From Massilia yuzhufengensis (GTDB lineage: Bacteria > Pseudomonadota > Gammaproteobacteria > Burkholderiales > Burkholderiaceae_D): DNA of 64,000 nt. The DNA lies in the NCBI RefSeq assembly GCF_900112225.1, contig NZ_FOLD01000014.1:23454-87453 (forward strand). Direction: 5' to 3'. A program made the position numbers and the translations under genes. The number at the start of each line of letters is the position of its first letter. Position 1 is the first letter of the stretch. Shown here piece by piece: positions 37,374 through 46,362 of the stretch. The notes under the pieces are model-generated. The model did not search any database. It saw only the letters and a program-made list of their open reading frames with translations, and was not told the origin of the DNA.

Positions 37374-38570
37374 ATGAGCAAACAACTTCAAGACGCATAC
37401 ATCGTCGCGGCCACCCGCACCCCGATCGGCAAGGCGCCGCGAGGCTTCTTCAACAAGACCCGCCCGGACGACCTCCTGGTGCACGCGATCCGCGGCGCCA
37501 TGGCCGCCGTGCCTAACCTCGACCCGGCCCTGATCATCGACGCCATCGTCGGCTGCTCGTTCCCGGAAGCCGAGCAGGGCTTCAACGTGGCGCGTAACGC
37601 CGTCGTGCTGGCCGGCCTGCCGAACACCGTGGGCGGCGTCACCGTCAACCGCTACTGCGCTTCGGGCATCACCGCCCTGGCCATGGCGGCCGACCGCATC
37701 CGCGTCGGCGAAGCCGACGTGATGATCGCCGGCGGCGTCGAATCGATGTCGATGGTGCCGATGATGGGCCACCACCCGTCGATCAACATGGACACCTTCA
37801 AAGATGAAAACGTGGGCCTGGCCTACGGCATGGGCCTGACCGCCGAGAACGTGGCCAACCAGTGGAAGATCTCGCGCGAAGACCAGGACGCCTTTGGCCT
37901 GGAATCGCACCGCCGCGCCATCGCCGCCCAGCAGGCCGGTCACTTCAAGGACGAGATCACCCCGGTCGAGATCATCACCCGCACGCCGAACCTGGCTACC
38001 GGCGAAATCACCGTGAAGCGCCGCACCGTGGACCTGGACGAAGGCCCGCGCGCCGAAGCGACCATGGAAGGCATGGCCAAGCTGAAGCCCGTGTTCGCCG
38101 CCAAGGGTTCGGTCACCGCCGCCACCTCGTCGCAGATGTCGGACGGCGCCGGTGCGCTGATCGTCGTCAGCGAGAAGATCCTGCGCGAGCACAACCTGAC
38201 CCCGCTGGCCAAGTTCTCGTCCTTCGCCGTGCGCGGCGTGCCGCCGGAAATCATGGGCATCGGCCCGAAGGTCGCGATCCCTGCGGCGCTGGCCGCCGCC
38301 GGCATCACCCAGGACCAGCTGGACTGGATCGAGCTGAACGAAGCCTTCGCTGCACAAGCGCTGGCCGTGATCCGCGACCTGGGACTGGACACCAGCAAGG
38401 TCAACCCGATGGGCGGCGCGATTGCCCTCGGCCACCCGCTGGGCGCCACCGGCGCCATCCGCGCCGCGACCGTGGTGCACGCACTGCGCCGCAACAACCT
38501 GAAGTACGGCATGGTGACGATGTGCGTCGGCGCCGGCATGGGCGCGGCCGGTATCATCGAGCGCGTCTAA
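37374..38570 (+). CDS. acetyl-CoA C-acyltransferase (thiolase)
   Basis: A 398-aa thiolase II-type enzyme. It has the acyl-accepting Cys95 in VNRYCASGIT, GGVESMSMVPM, the His motif NPMGGAIALGHPLGATGA and the C-terminal Cys in MCVGAGMGAAGI. It cleaves 3-ketoacyl-CoA with CoA as the last beta-oxidation step. It lies 26 bases after the HAD/ECH fusion gene and forms the trifunctional set with it. fadA-like by role; the symbol is left blank because several paralogues are usual. Confidence 0.95.
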   Translation: MSKQLQDAYIVAATRTPIGKAPRGFFNKTRPDDLLVHAIRGAMAAVPNLDPALIIDAIVGCSFPEAEQGFNVARNAVVLAGLPNTVGGVTVNRYCASGITALAMAADRIRVGEADVMIAGGVESMSMVPMMGHHPSINMDTFKDENVGLAYGMGLTAENVANQWKISREDQDAFGLESHRRAIAAQQAGHFKDEITPVEIITRTPNLATGEITVKRRTVDLDEGPRAEATMEGMAKLKPVFAAKGSVTAATSSQMSDGAGALIVVSEKILREHNLTPLAKFSSFAVRGVPPEIMGIGPKVAIPAALAAAGITQDQLDWIELNEAFAAQALAVIRDLGLDTSKVNPMGGAIALGHPLGATGAIRAATVVHALRRNNLKYGMVTMCVGAGMGAAGIIERV

Positions 38571-38616
38571 GCATCAGCAAGTTGTAGATCGCGTGGGCGG
38601 GACATCCGTTGACCCT

Positions 38617-38649
38617 GTAGGGTGGGCGGGTCTCCCGCCCGCGCGTTCA
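38617..38649 (+). repeat. AGGGTGG...CCGCGCGTTCA hairpin repeat, copy 2
   Basis: GGGCGGG-TCT-CCCGCCC between the flanks GTAGGGT and GCGCGTTCA. The flanks match 28450-28481, but the stem sequence is different and still complementary. It lies in the gap between thiolase and enoyl-CoA hydratase genes. Confidence 0.65.
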
Positions 38650-38682
38650 TCTGAACTCAAATCTAATGAGAGATTTCCAGAC

Positions 38683-39462
38683 ATGGACATGCTGATCACC
38701 AAGGCCAACGGCCTGCTCACCATCGAATTCAACCGCCTCGAGCGCAAGAACGCCATCACCGCCACGATGTACCAGTCGATGGCCGATGCCCTGCTCGACG
38801 CCGAGCAAGACAGCGCCGTGCGCGCCATCCTCATCGCCGGCAAGCCGGAAATCTTCACCGCCGGGAACGACCTCGACGACTTCATGAAGAATTCCGCCCC
38901 GGTCCCGGGCGTGCCGGCCGAAGCCCGTCCGGTATTCCAGTTCATGCGCGCGCTGCACGGCTCAAGCAAGCCGGTGGTGGCCGCCGTGGCCGGCGCGGCG
39001 ATCGGCATCGGCACTACGATGCTGATGCACTGCGACCTGGTCTACTGCGCCGACAATGCCAAGTTCTCGATGCCCTTCACCCAGCTCGGCCTGTGCCCGG
39101 AATTCGGTTCCTCGCTGCTGCTGACCCAGTTGGCCGGCTACCCGCGCGCCGCCGAAAAACTGCTGCTGGGCGAATCCTTCGGCGCCCAGGAAGCTGCCGA
39201 CATGGGCTTGGTCACGCGCGTGCTGCCGGCCGCGGAACTGCGCGCCTTCGCCGAACAGCAGGCCGCCAAGCTGGTCGCGCTGCCGGCCGCATCGATCCGC
39301 ACCACCAAGGCCCTGATGAAGCGCCCGCGCGTCGAGGCCATCGAAGCGGCCATCGCCGCCGAGAACGAACGCTTCGCCGCCATGCTGCTGGCGCCGGAAG
39401 CGAAGGAAGCCTTCATGGCCTTCTTCCAGAAGCGCAAGCCGGACTTCAGCCAGTTCGACTGA
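38683..39462 (+). CDS. enoyl-CoA hydratase/isomerase family protein
   Basis: A 259-aa crotonase-fold protein from the ATG at 38683. It begins MDMLITKANGLLTIEFNRLE. The oxyanion-hole segments are FTAGNDLDDFMK and VAGAAIGIGTTMLMHCDLVY. The catalytic Glu pair of classical hydratases is not obvious: the second region reads PFTQLGLCPEFGSSLLLTQL, as in isomerase-type members. It is likely to act on acyl-CoAs and complements the fusion enzyme upstream. It is separated from the thiolase by 112 bases containing a repeat hairpin. Confidence 0.9.
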   Translation: MDMLITKANGLLTIEFNRLERKNAITATMYQSMADALLDAEQDSAVRAILIAGKPEIFTAGNDLDDFMKNSAPVPGVPAEARPVFQFMRALHGSSKPVVAAVAGAAIGIGTTMLMHCDLVYCADNAKFSMPFTQLGLCPEFGSSLLLTQLAGYPRAAEKLLLGESFGAQEAADMGLVTRVLPAAELRAFAEQQAAKLVALPAASIRTTKALMKRPRVEAIEAAIAAENERFAAMLLAPEAKEAFMAFFQKRKPDFSQFD

Positions 39463-39537
39463 AGCTGGCCGGGGCGGCCGGATACGCGCCCCGGCTGCCC
39501 GGTGTACACTGGCCGGCTCCCGTTCCGGCACCATCCC

Positions 39538-40758
39538 ATGTCCACGCCACTCCCGACACCGCATACCGGCGCCCCGGCCACCCCACCGGCCGCGGTCATG
39601 CAGATCCTGTTCTCGGTCGCCTTTGTCCACCTGCTCAACGACTGCGTGCAGGCCGTGCTGCCGGCGATCTATCCGCTGCTGAAACACGAATTTTCCCTGA
39701 GCTTCACCCAGATCGGCCTGATCACGCTGACCTTCCAGTGCACCGCCTCGCTGCTGCAGCCCTGGATTGGCCTGTACACCGACAAGCGCCCGATTCCCTT
39801 CCTGCTGCCGCTCGGGATGTGCGTCACGCTCGGTGGCGTGGCGCTGCTGTCGCTGGCCGGCAGCTTCGGCATGCTGCTGCTGGCGGCCGGCATGATCGGC
39901 ATCGGCTCCTCGACCTTCCATCCGGAAGCCTCGCGCGTGGCGCGCCTGGCCTCGGGCGGGCGCTTCGGTTTTGCCCAGTCGCTGTTCCAGGTGGGCGGCA
40001 ACCTGGGCTCGGCCTTCGGGCCGCTGCTGGCCGCGGCCATCATCGTCGGGCGCGGACAGGGCAAGATCGCCTGGCTGATGCTGCTGGTGCTGCTGGCCGT
40101 GGCGGTGCTGCTGTTCGTGAGCCGCTGGTATGCGGGCCACCTGCGCAATGCGACCAAGAAGATCGCGGTCCACGCCGGGCCGGGACTGTCGCGCGGGCGC
40201 GTGCTGTGGGCGCTCGCGGTGCTGGCGCTGCTGGTGTTCTCGAAGTACATCTACATGTCCAGCCTGTCGAGCTACTACACCTTCTACCTGATCGAGAAGT
40301 TCCAGGTGTCGGTGGAGTCGGCCCAGATGTACCTGTTCATGTTCCTGGCGGCGGTGGCGGCCGGCACCTTCGCCGGCGGGCCGATCGGCGACCGCATAGG
40401 CCGCAAGCGCGTGATCTGGGTGTCGATCCTGGGCGCGGCGCCGTTCACGCTGGCGCTGCCGTACGTCGACCTGTTCTGGACCGGCGTGCTGTCGGTGATC
40501 ATCGGGCTGGTGATGTCCTCGGCCTTCTCGGCCATCGTCGTGTTCGCGCAGGAGCTGGTGCCGAATAAGGTCGGCATGATCGCGGGACTGTTCTTCGGCC
40601 TGATGTTCGGCATCAGCGGCATCGGCGCGGCCGCGATGGGGGCCATGGCCGACACCACCGGCATCGAATACGTGTACCGGATCGCATCCTTCCTGCCGCT
40701 GCTGGGCATTCTTGCCATCCTCCTGCCAAGGACCGATCGACCATGCCAGACATCCTGA
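39538..40758 (+). CDS. MFS transporter, fosmidomycin-resistance (Fsr)-like
   Basis: A 406-aa protein with about 12 membrane segments. It has the Fsr-like HLLNDCVQAVLPAIYPLLK in helix 1 and STFHPEASRVARLASGGRFG between helices 4 and 5; the latter replaces the usual sugar-porter motifs. Members are drug or metabolite exporters in the inner membrane. It begins 75 bases after the hydratase and overlaps the GNAT gene by 16 bases, which suggests a two-gene transcript. The substrate is inferred from family only. Confidence 0.88.
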   Translation: MSTPLPTPHTGAPATPPAAVMQILFSVAFVHLLNDCVQAVLPAIYPLLKHEFSLSFTQIGLITLTFQCTASLLQPWIGLYTDKRPIPFLLPLGMCVTLGGVALLSLAGSFGMLLLAAGMIGIGSSTFHPEASRVARLASGGRFGFAQSLFQVGGNLGSAFGPLLAAAIIVGRGQGKIAWLMLLVLLAVAVLLFVSRWYAGHLRNATKKIAVHAGPGLSRGRVLWALAVLALLVFSKYIYMSSLSSYYTFYLIEKFQVSVESAQMYLFMFLAAVAAGTFAGGPIGDRIGRKRVIWVSILGAAPFTLALPYVDLFWTGVLSVIIGLVMSSAFSAIVVFAQELVPNKVGMIAGLFFGLMFGISGIGAAAMGAMADTTGIEYVYRIASFLPLLGILAILLPRTDRPCQTS

Positions 40759-41243
40759 TTCGCCCCGCCACGCTGGATGACGCCGCCGCCATGTGCGCCA
40801 TCTACAATCCCTACGTCGCCAGTACCACCATCAGCTTCGAGGAGCAGCCGGTGGCGCCAGGCGACATGGCCGGGCGCATCGCAGGCGTGCACGAAGCCGG
40901 CCTGCCATGGCTGGTGGCGTGCGACGGCGACCGCCTGCTCGGCTATGCCTACGCCACCAAATGGCGTGCGCGCCCGGCCTACCGCACATCCGTCGAAAGC
41001 TCGGTCTACCTGGATGCCGGCGCGTCCGGGCGTGGCCTGGGGGCGGCGCTGTACCGCGCGCTGCTGGACGCATTGCGTACGCGCGGCGTGCACATGGTGA
41101 TCGGGGGGATCGCCCAGCCCAACGCGCGCAGCGTCGCGCTGCACGAAAAGCTGGGCTTTCGCAAAGTGGCCCACTTCAGCGAAGTAGGGCGCAAGTTCGG
41201 GCGCTGGGTCGACGTCGGCTACTGGGAGCTGCGCCTGGCGTGA
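40743..41243 (+). CDS. GNAT N-acetyltransferase, phosphinothricin-type
   Basis: A 166-aa GNAT protein beginning MPDILIRPATLDDAAAMCAI. The acetyl-CoA motif is VYLDAGASGRGLGAALYRAL, followed by GGIAQPNARSVALHEKLGF and KFGRWVDVGYWEL. This pattern is typical of the Pat/Bar/YncA group, which acetylates phosphinothricin, methionine sulfone or similar amino acids. It overlaps the end of the Fsr-like transporter gene, so it may be part of a small resistance pair. The convergent MFS gene starts 6 bases after its stop. Confidence 0.9.
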   Translation: MPDILIRPATLDDAAAMCAIYNPYVASTTISFEEQPVAPGDMAGRIAGVHEAGLPWLVACDGDRLLGYAYATKWRARPAYRTSVESSVYLDAGASGRGLGAALYRALLDALRTRGVHMVIGGIAQPNARSVALHEKLGFRKVAHFSEVGRKFGRWVDVGYWELRLA

Positions 41244-41249
41244 GGGCCG

Positions 41250-42452
41250 TCAGGCAGCCTGGCGCTCGCCATCGATAGCTTGCCCCGCCGTGCGGATCGC
41301 CGAGTGGTACAGCAGCAGCGAGCACAGGGCGCAGCCGAACAGCACCAGCGGCAGTAGCGTCGGGCCTGCGCTGCGCGAGAGCACCGCTGCGCCGATCAGC
41401 GGACCGGCCGCTTTCGAGACCAGCGCCGGCGCCGCCATCGCCCCGGTGATCGCGCCGTAGTGGCGTACGCCGAACAGCACCCGCGGCAAGGTGCCGCGCA
41501 CGATCGTCAGCACCCCATTGCTCATCCCGTACAGGGCGCAGAACAGCGCCACCGCCCACGCCTGGGTGCCCAGCAGCGCCAGCGACAGCAGGCCGAAGGG
41601 CAGGGTGGCGAACACGAAGCGCCCCACCACCTGCGGCGCCGCGTCGCGCGCCAGCGTGCGTTCGCCGATGCGGCCGGCCACCTGCATCGGGCCGACCAGG
41701 GAAGCCAGCAGCACCGCCGTGGCGGCCGAATGGCCCAGGGTTTTGAGCAGCGGGATCAGGTGCACCGCCAGCGCCGAGAAGATGAAGAAATTCACTGCGA
41801 AGGCCAGCGCCAGCTTCCAGAAGATCGGGTGGCGGATCGCTTCGCCCAGGGTGTGGCTGTCGCGCGGGGCGCCGGCCGCCACCGGCTGGTGCGGCGCATC
41901 GCGCCCAAGCCACAGGTGCAGCGGCAGGCACACAAGCACCTGGAGCAGCGCGTACACGAGGAAGGTGTCGCGCCAGCCGATGTGCGCGTCGAGCGCGAAG
42001 GTCAGCGGCCAGAAGATGGTGCTGGCAAAGCCGGCGAACAGGGTCAGGGTCGAGATCGCGCGTCCGGCGCCGACCGCGACCTTGCGGTTGATGGTCGCGA
42101 AGGCCGCTTCATACAGCGACAGCGAGCTGGCCAGGCCGATGACGGTCCAGGCGGCGAAGAAGGATGCGGTGCTGGTGCTGCGCGACAGCCAGGCCAGGCC
42201 GATGGCGCTGGCCACCGAGCCCGCCGCCATCACGTAGCGGCCACCGTGTCTGTCGACGAGGGCGCCGACCGGCGTCGAGGCAAGCCCCGCTACCAGCAGG
42301 CTCCAGGAAAAGGCAGCGAACGCCATTTCGGTGGAGAGGTGCAGCTCGCGCTGGATATCGGGCGCCAGCACCGCGAAGGCGTAGTACATGGCGCCCCATC
42401 CCGCGATCTGCGTGATGGACAAGATGGCGATGGTCCTGCGAACGACTGGCAA
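41250..42452 (-). CDS. MFS transporter, divergent from the ars operon
   Basis: A 400-aa protein with 12 hydrophobic segments (MCT-like). The start is TTG at 42452 with GGGAG six bases before it. It is not the ArsJ-like family as far as I can see. It shares a 126-base divergent promoter region with arsR, so it may be regulated by ArsR and export an arsenic compound, but nothing in the sequence proves that. Motif-like features include TPVGALVDRHGGRYVMAAGS in loop 2-3 and GMSNGVLTIVRGTLPRVLFG. The C-terminus is polar (DGERQAA). Confidence 0.85.
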   Translation of the reverse strand: MPVVRRTIAILSITQIAGWGAMYYAFAVLAPDIQRELHLSTEMAFAAFSWSLLVAGLASTPVGALVDRHGGRYVMAAGSVASAIGLAWLSRSTSTASFFAAWTVIGLASSLSLYEAAFATINRKVAVGAGRAISTLTLFAGFASTIFWPLTFALDAHIGWRDTFLVYALLQVLVCLPLHLWLGRDAPHQPVAAGAPRDSHTLGEAIRHPIFWKLALAFAVNFFIFSALAVHLIPLLKTLGHSAATAVLLASLVGPMQVAGRIGERTLARDAAPQVVGRFVFATLPFGLLSLALLGTQAWAVALFCALYGMSNGVLTIVRGTLPRVLFGVRHYGAITGAMAAPALVSKAAGPLIGAAVLSRSAGPTLLPLVLFGCALCSLLLYHSAIRTAGQAIDGERQAA

Positions 42453-42532
42453 GGTGAACTCCCGACGCGACAGGCATCTACTCTACCGCAGCCGGATCAT
42501 GCGTGCCGGTTTGTCATCATCCTGTCAAATTA

Positions 42533-42580
42533 CTTCGATAATCTTCGAAGGGTCACCCCAAATTGGTATAATTCGATAAT
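42533..42580 (+). promoter_or_regulatory. putative arsR promoter and operator
   Basis: TATAAT at 42567-42572, 17 bases after TTCGAA (42544-42549). A direct repeat TTCGATAAT occurs at 42534-42542 and 42572-42580, and CTTCGAAG is palindromic at 42543-42550. The transcript would begin about at the ATG at 42579, so arsR may be leaderless. ArsR is the likely binder. Confidence 0.5.
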
Positions 42581-42929
42581 GATGGAAATGATTGAACACA
42601 CCGGCATGGACACCAAAGCCGCCATCGCGGCGCTGGCCGCGCTGGCCCAGGAGTCGCGCCTGGCGACCTTCCGCCTGCTGGTGCAGGCCGGGCCGGCGGG
42701 CATGGCCGCCAGCCGGATCGCGGAAAGCCTCGGCATTCCCGCCTCGTCGCTGTCCTTCCACCTGAAGGAGCTCACCCACGCCGGCCTGATCGCGCCGCGC
42801 CAGGAAGGGCGCTTCATCATCTACGCCGCGCAGTTCGACACGATGAACGCCCTGCTGGGCTTCCTCACCGAGAACTGCTGCGGCGGCAACCCATGTTCCC
42901 CTGTCTGCGCACCAACCAAGAAACCATGA
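42579..42929 (+). CDS. arsR: ArsR-family arsenic-responsive repressor
   Basis: A 116-aa winged-helix repressor (MMEMIEHTGMDTKAAIAALA). The HTH lies at about residues 50-75 (SRIAESLGIPASSLSFHLKE), with a wing ending GRFIIYAAQF. No Cys lies in the DNA-recognition helix, unlike E. coli ArsR. Instead the C-terminus has ENCCGGNPCSPVCAP, so arsenite sensing is probably at these Cys residues, as in other C-terminal-CC ArsR proteins. Start sites at 42579, 42582 and 42588 are all possible; no ribosome-binding site precedes them. Its stop overlaps arsC. Confidence 0.9.
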   Translation: MMEMIEHTGMDTKAAIAALAALAQESRLATFRLLVQAGPAGMAASRIAESLGIPASSLSFHLKELTHAGLIAPRQEGRFIIYAAQFDTMNALLGFLTENCCGGNPCSPVCAPTKKP

Positions 42930-43408
42930 ACGTCCTCTTCCTTTGCACCGGCAACTCCTGCCGCTCGCTGATCAGCGAAGCCGTCTTCAACCACCTCGCG
43001 CCAGCCGGCTGGCATGCGCTCAGCGCCGGCAGCCAGCCCACCGGCCGCCTGAACGCGCGCGCGCTGCAGTTGCTGGCCGAAAAAGGCATCCCGACCGACG
43101 GCTACTACAGCAAGTCCTGGGACGCGCTGCCGGTGACCCCGGACATCGTCGTCACCGTCTGCGCCAGCGCCGCCGGCGAAACCTGCCCGGCCTACCTCGG
43201 CCCGGTCCTGCGCACCCACTGGGGCGTGGAAGACCCGAGCCACGTCGAGGGCACGCCGGAACAAATCACGGCGGCATTCGAACAGGCCTACGCGATCCTG
43301 CGTGCCCGCATCGACGCGTTTATCGCGCTGCCGCTGGACGCGTTGGCGCAGGACCGCGCGCGCTTCAAGGCGGAGCTGGACCGTATCGGCACGCTGCTGC
43401 CGGCGTGA
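42926..43408 (+). CDS. arsC: arsenate reductase ArsC (LMW-PTP type)
   Basis: A 160-aa protein with the P-loop CTGNSCR (Cys7, Arg13) of low-molecular-weight phosphatase-type arsenate reductases. Further Cys residues in [14 protein letters not shown] (82- and 89-region) match the redox relay used with thioredoxin. It reduces arsenate to arsenite for export. Its ATG overlaps the arsR stop (ATGA). The tail has a helix rich in acidic residues. Confidence 0.92.
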   Translation: MNVLFLCTGNSCRSLISEAVFNHLAPAGWHALSAGSQPTGRLNARALQLLAEKGIPTDGYYSKSWDALPVTPDIVVTVCASAAGETCPAYLGPVLRTHWGVEDPSHVEGTPEQITAAFEQAYAILRARIDAFIALPLDALAQDRARFKAELDRIGTLLPA

Positions 43409-43424
43409 TGGGGGACGTACTGCC

Positions 43425-44705
43425 GTGCTGACCGCTTTCCTCATCTTTGTCGCCACCCTGGTCCTCGTGATCTGGCAGCCGCGCGGCCTGGGCATCGGCT
43501 GGAGCGCCTCCCTCGGCGCGCTGGTGGCCTTGCTTGCGGGCGTGATCCAGCCGAGCGACATCCCGGTGGTCTGGAACATCGTCTGGAACGCCACCGGCGC
43601 CTTCGTGGCCGTGATCGTCATCAGCCTGCTGCTCGACAAGGCCGGCTTCTTCGAATGGGCGGCCCTGCATGTGGCCCGCTGGGGCCGGGGCAACGGCCGG
43701 CGCCTGTTCGTCCTGCTCATCCTGCTGGGGGCGGCGGTGGCTGCGTTGTTCGCCAACGATGGCGCGGCGCTGATCCTGACCCCCATCGTGATCGCCATGC
43801 TGCTCGCCCTGCGGTTTTCGGCGCGCGCCACGCTGGCCTTCGTCATGGCCGCCGGCTTCATTGCCGACACCGCCAGCCTGCCGCTGGTGGTGTCCAACCT
43901 GGTCAATATCGTCTCGAGCGACTACTTCGGCATCAGCTTCGCGCGCTATGCGGCGGTCATGGTGCCGGTCAACCTGGTGTCGGTTGCCGCCACGCTGGCA
44001 GCCCTGACCTGGTTCTTCCGCAAGGACATCCCGGCCGACTACGACCTGGCGCAGCTCAAGCGCCCCGAGGAAGCCATCCACGACCGCGCCACGTTTGTTA
44101 CAGGCTGGTGGGTGCTGGCGATGCTGCTGGTGGGCTTCTTCTGGCTGGACGACGCCGGTGTGCCGATCAGCGCCGTCGCCGCGGCCGGCGCCGCGCTGCT
44201 GCTGGCCGTTGCCGCACGCGGCCACCGCATTTCGACGCGCGCGGTGCTGCGCGGCGCGCCGTGGCAGGTGGTGGTGTTCTCGCTCGGGATGTACCTGGTA
44301 GTGTACGGGCTGCGCAATGCCGGCCTCACCGCTTACCTGACGGCGCTGCTGGAATACTGCGCGCAATACGGGGTATGGGGTGCGGCGCTGGGCACCGGCT
44401 TCATCACGGCCATCCTGTCCTCGATCATGAACAACATGCCGACCGTGCTGGTGGGGGCATTGGCGATCGACGCCACCGCGACCCAGGGCGTGGTGCGCGA
44501 GGCGATGGTCTACGCGAACGTCATCGGCGCCGACCTCGGCCCCAAGATCACGCCGATCGGCAGCCTGGCGACCCTGCTGTGGCTGCACGTGCTGTCGGCG
44601 AAGGGCATCCAGGTCTCCTGGGGCTATTATTTCCGTGTCGGCATCGTGCTGACATTGCCTATCCTGTTCGTCACGCTGTGCGCGCTTGCCCTGCGCCTGG
44701 GCTGA
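43425..44705 (+). CDS. arsB: arsenite efflux transporter ArsB-like (ArsB/NhaD superfamily)
   Basis: A 426-aa protein starting at GTG 43425, with GGGGA nine bases upstream; the frame further upstream is the shadow of arsC. It has about 11 hydrophobic segments and family stretches [40 protein letters not shown] and [20 protein letters not shown]. The ion-transporter fold exports arsenite (and antimonite) by membrane potential; no arsA ATPase is nearby. It is 16 bases after arsC and 14 before arsH. Confidence 0.92.
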   Translation: MLTAFLIFVATLVLVIWQPRGLGIGWSASLGALVALLAGVIQPSDIPVVWNIVWNATGAFVAVIVISLLLDKAGFFEWAALHVARWGRGNGRRLFVLLILLGAAVAALFANDGAALILTPIVIAMLLALRFSARATLAFVMAAGFIADTASLPLVVSNLVNIVSSDYFGISFARYAAVMVPVNLVSVAATLAALTWFFRKDIPADYDLAQLKRPEEAIHDRATFVTGWWVLAMLLVGFFWLDDAGVPISAVAAAGAALLLAVAARGHRISTRAVLRGAPWQVVVFSLGMYLVVYGLRNAGLTAYLTALLEYCAQYGVWGAALGTGFITAILSSIMNNMPTVLVGALAIDATATQGVVREAMVYANVIGADLGPKITPIGSLATLLWLHVLSAKGIQVSWGYYFRVGIVLTLPILFVTLCALALRLG

Positions 44706-44719
44706 AGGAAGAGAATGAC

Positions 44720-45436
44720 ATGACCAAGATCCCGGATCTCCCCAACCTTCACCCCGAGCAGCTCGACCTGCCCAGCCTGGACAAGCTGGCGCCCGTGGGC
44801 GAGATGACCCATCCGCCGCGCATCCTGCTCCTGTATGGTTCGCTGCGCGAGCGCTCGTTCAGCCGCTTCCTCACCTTTGAGGCCGCGCGCATCCTCGAGC
44901 ACTTCGGCGCCGAGGTAAAGGTTTTCGATCCGATGGACCTGCCGATGGCCGGCAGCGTCGCCGAGACCCATCCCAAGGTGGTCGAATTGCGTGCGCTCTC
45001 GCTGTGGTCGGAAGGCCAGGTGTGGTGCAGTCCCGAGCGCCATGGCGCCATCACGGCGGTGATGAAGAACCAGATCGACTGGATCCCGCTGGAGCAGGGC
45101 GCGCTACGCCCGAGCCAGGGCCGCACGCTGGCGGTGATGCAGGTGTGCGGCGGTTCGCAATCCTTCAACGTGGTCAACACGATGCGCCTGCTGGGACGCT
45201 GGATGCGGATGTTCACGATCCCGAACCAGTCCTCGGTGCCGATGGCGTACAAGGAATTCGACGACGCAGGCAGGATGCGCCCGTCCAGTTACTACGACCG
45301 GGTGGTCGACGTGATGGAAGAACTCTATAAATTCACGCTCCTGACGCGCGGGCGGACCGACTACCTGACCGACCGGTACAGTGAGCGCAGCGAACGCGCA
45401 CAGCGCAAGATCGACGCGCAGATCGCCAGGCTGTAG
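44720..45436 (+). CDS. arsH: arsenical resistance flavoprotein ArsH
   Basis: A 238-aa NADPH-dependent FMN reductase-like protein. After an N-terminal helix ([19 protein letters not shown]) comes the FMN-binding [14 protein letters not shown]. The ArsH features [20 protein letters not shown] and [20 protein letters not shown] follow. ArsH oxidises organoarsenicals and lowers oxidative stress in cells with ars operons. It has a GGAAGAG ribosome-binding site and is the last gene in the cluster; a hairpin follows at 45448-45466. Confidence 0.95.
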   Translation: MTKIPDLPNLHPEQLDLPSLDKLAPVGEMTHPPRILLLYGSLRERSFSRFLTFEAARILEHFGAEVKVFDPMDLPMAGSVAETHPKVVELRALSLWSEGQVWCSPERHGAITAVMKNQIDWIPLEQGALRPSQGRTLAVMQVCGGSQSFNVVNTMRLLGRWMRMFTIPNQSSVPMAYKEFDDAGRMRPSSYYDRVVDVMEELYKFTLLTRGRTDYLTDRYSERSERAQRKIDAQIARL

Positions 45437-45447
45437 CAGGGGAAGCA

Positions 45448-45466
45448 GGGCACCGAAGCGGTGCCC
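45448..45466. terminator. hairpin between arsH and DUF2807 gene
   Basis: An 8-bp stem GGGCACCG / CGGTGCCC with a 3-base loop lies between two convergent genes. No T-run on either side, so it may work with Rho or as a 3' stabiliser. Confidence 0.5.
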
Positions 45467-45472
45467 GGCACC

Positions 45473-46096
45473 TTACTTGACCGCCACCACGCTGCCGATG
45501 CCCGACACCGTCTTGTTCACGATGCGCGGGTTGCCGTAGTAGGTGAGGTTGCCCATGCCGCGCACATTGGCATTGAGCTTGTCCTTCGCATAGATGCTGA
45601 CGTTGCCGATGCCTTCGAAGCTGACGTCGGCTTCCTGGGTGATCAGGGCCTTGGTGTCGACTTCACCCACGCCCTGCGCGCGCAGGCGCAGTTCGCGTAC
45701 CTGGCCGTCGATGGCCAGGCGGCCGGCGCCGCGGTAATTGACGTCGAGGCGTTCGCCGCGCACGTTCACCAGGCGCATCACGCCGGCGCCTTCGCCCTTG
45801 AAGGTCTGCAGCTCGGGCATGGTGACGACCACGCGGTCGCTCGACTCGATGCTGTTGCGCGAGCTGTCCTTCATGTCCAGCCGCAGTTCGCCGCCGACCA
45901 CTTCGTTGGTCACGCGGGCGATGAATTTCGCGTCGCCATACACCTTGAGCGAGTACGACTTGCCGGCTTCCACGGTCAGGCTGACCGGGCCATGCACGGA
46001 AATACCCTTGAACGGCGTCACGCTGCGCACTTGTTCGTCGGCGTGGGCATTCAGCGAAGCAACAGACAGGACAGCGGCGAGGATCAGGCGTTGCAT
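45473..46096 (-). CDS. DUF2807 (head GIN domain) secreted protein
   Basis: The start at 46096 has a GGAG ribosome-binding site. The 207-aa product has a signal peptide (MQRLILAAVLSVASLNAHA). Its single DUF2807 domain is a beta-solenoid-like auto-transporter adhesin head, with LTVEAGKSYSLKVYGDAKFI and VSFEGIGNVSIYAKDKL. The function is not known; members are periplasmic or surface proteins. It is convergent with arsH and 267 bases from the GyrI-like gene. It has no clear operon partner. Confidence 0.85.
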   Translation of the reverse strand: MQRLILAAVLSVASLNAHADEQVRSVTPFKGISVHGPVSLTVEAGKSYSLKVYGDAKFIARVTNEVVGGELRLDMKDSSRNSIESSDRVVVTMPELQTFKGEGAGVMRLVNVRGERLDVNYRGAGRLAIDGQVRELRLRAQGVGEVDTKALITQEADVSFEGIGNVSIYAKDKLNANVRGMGNLTYYGNPRIVNKTVSGIGSVVAVK

Positions 46097-46362
46097 GGTG
46101 GACTCCGGTAAGTGGTATGAGTCCATTGTAGGAAGGCAGACTGCGGACGGCTTGCCGTTTGCGACGAACTGCAAAATTGCGGGACTGGATTGCCGCGCCG
46201 GCGGATATGCGCATCGAATAGCCGGGGCGCCAGGCCGCTTTGTGCATTTTTCAAACTTAATTGCTGGCTGAAGCCGACAAATGCTTGCGCACGATTGCGC
46301 CTATGGCAATATTGTCGAGGTGTTAAGGCTATAATTTCTTCGTCCATTCCATAGCAAAAACC

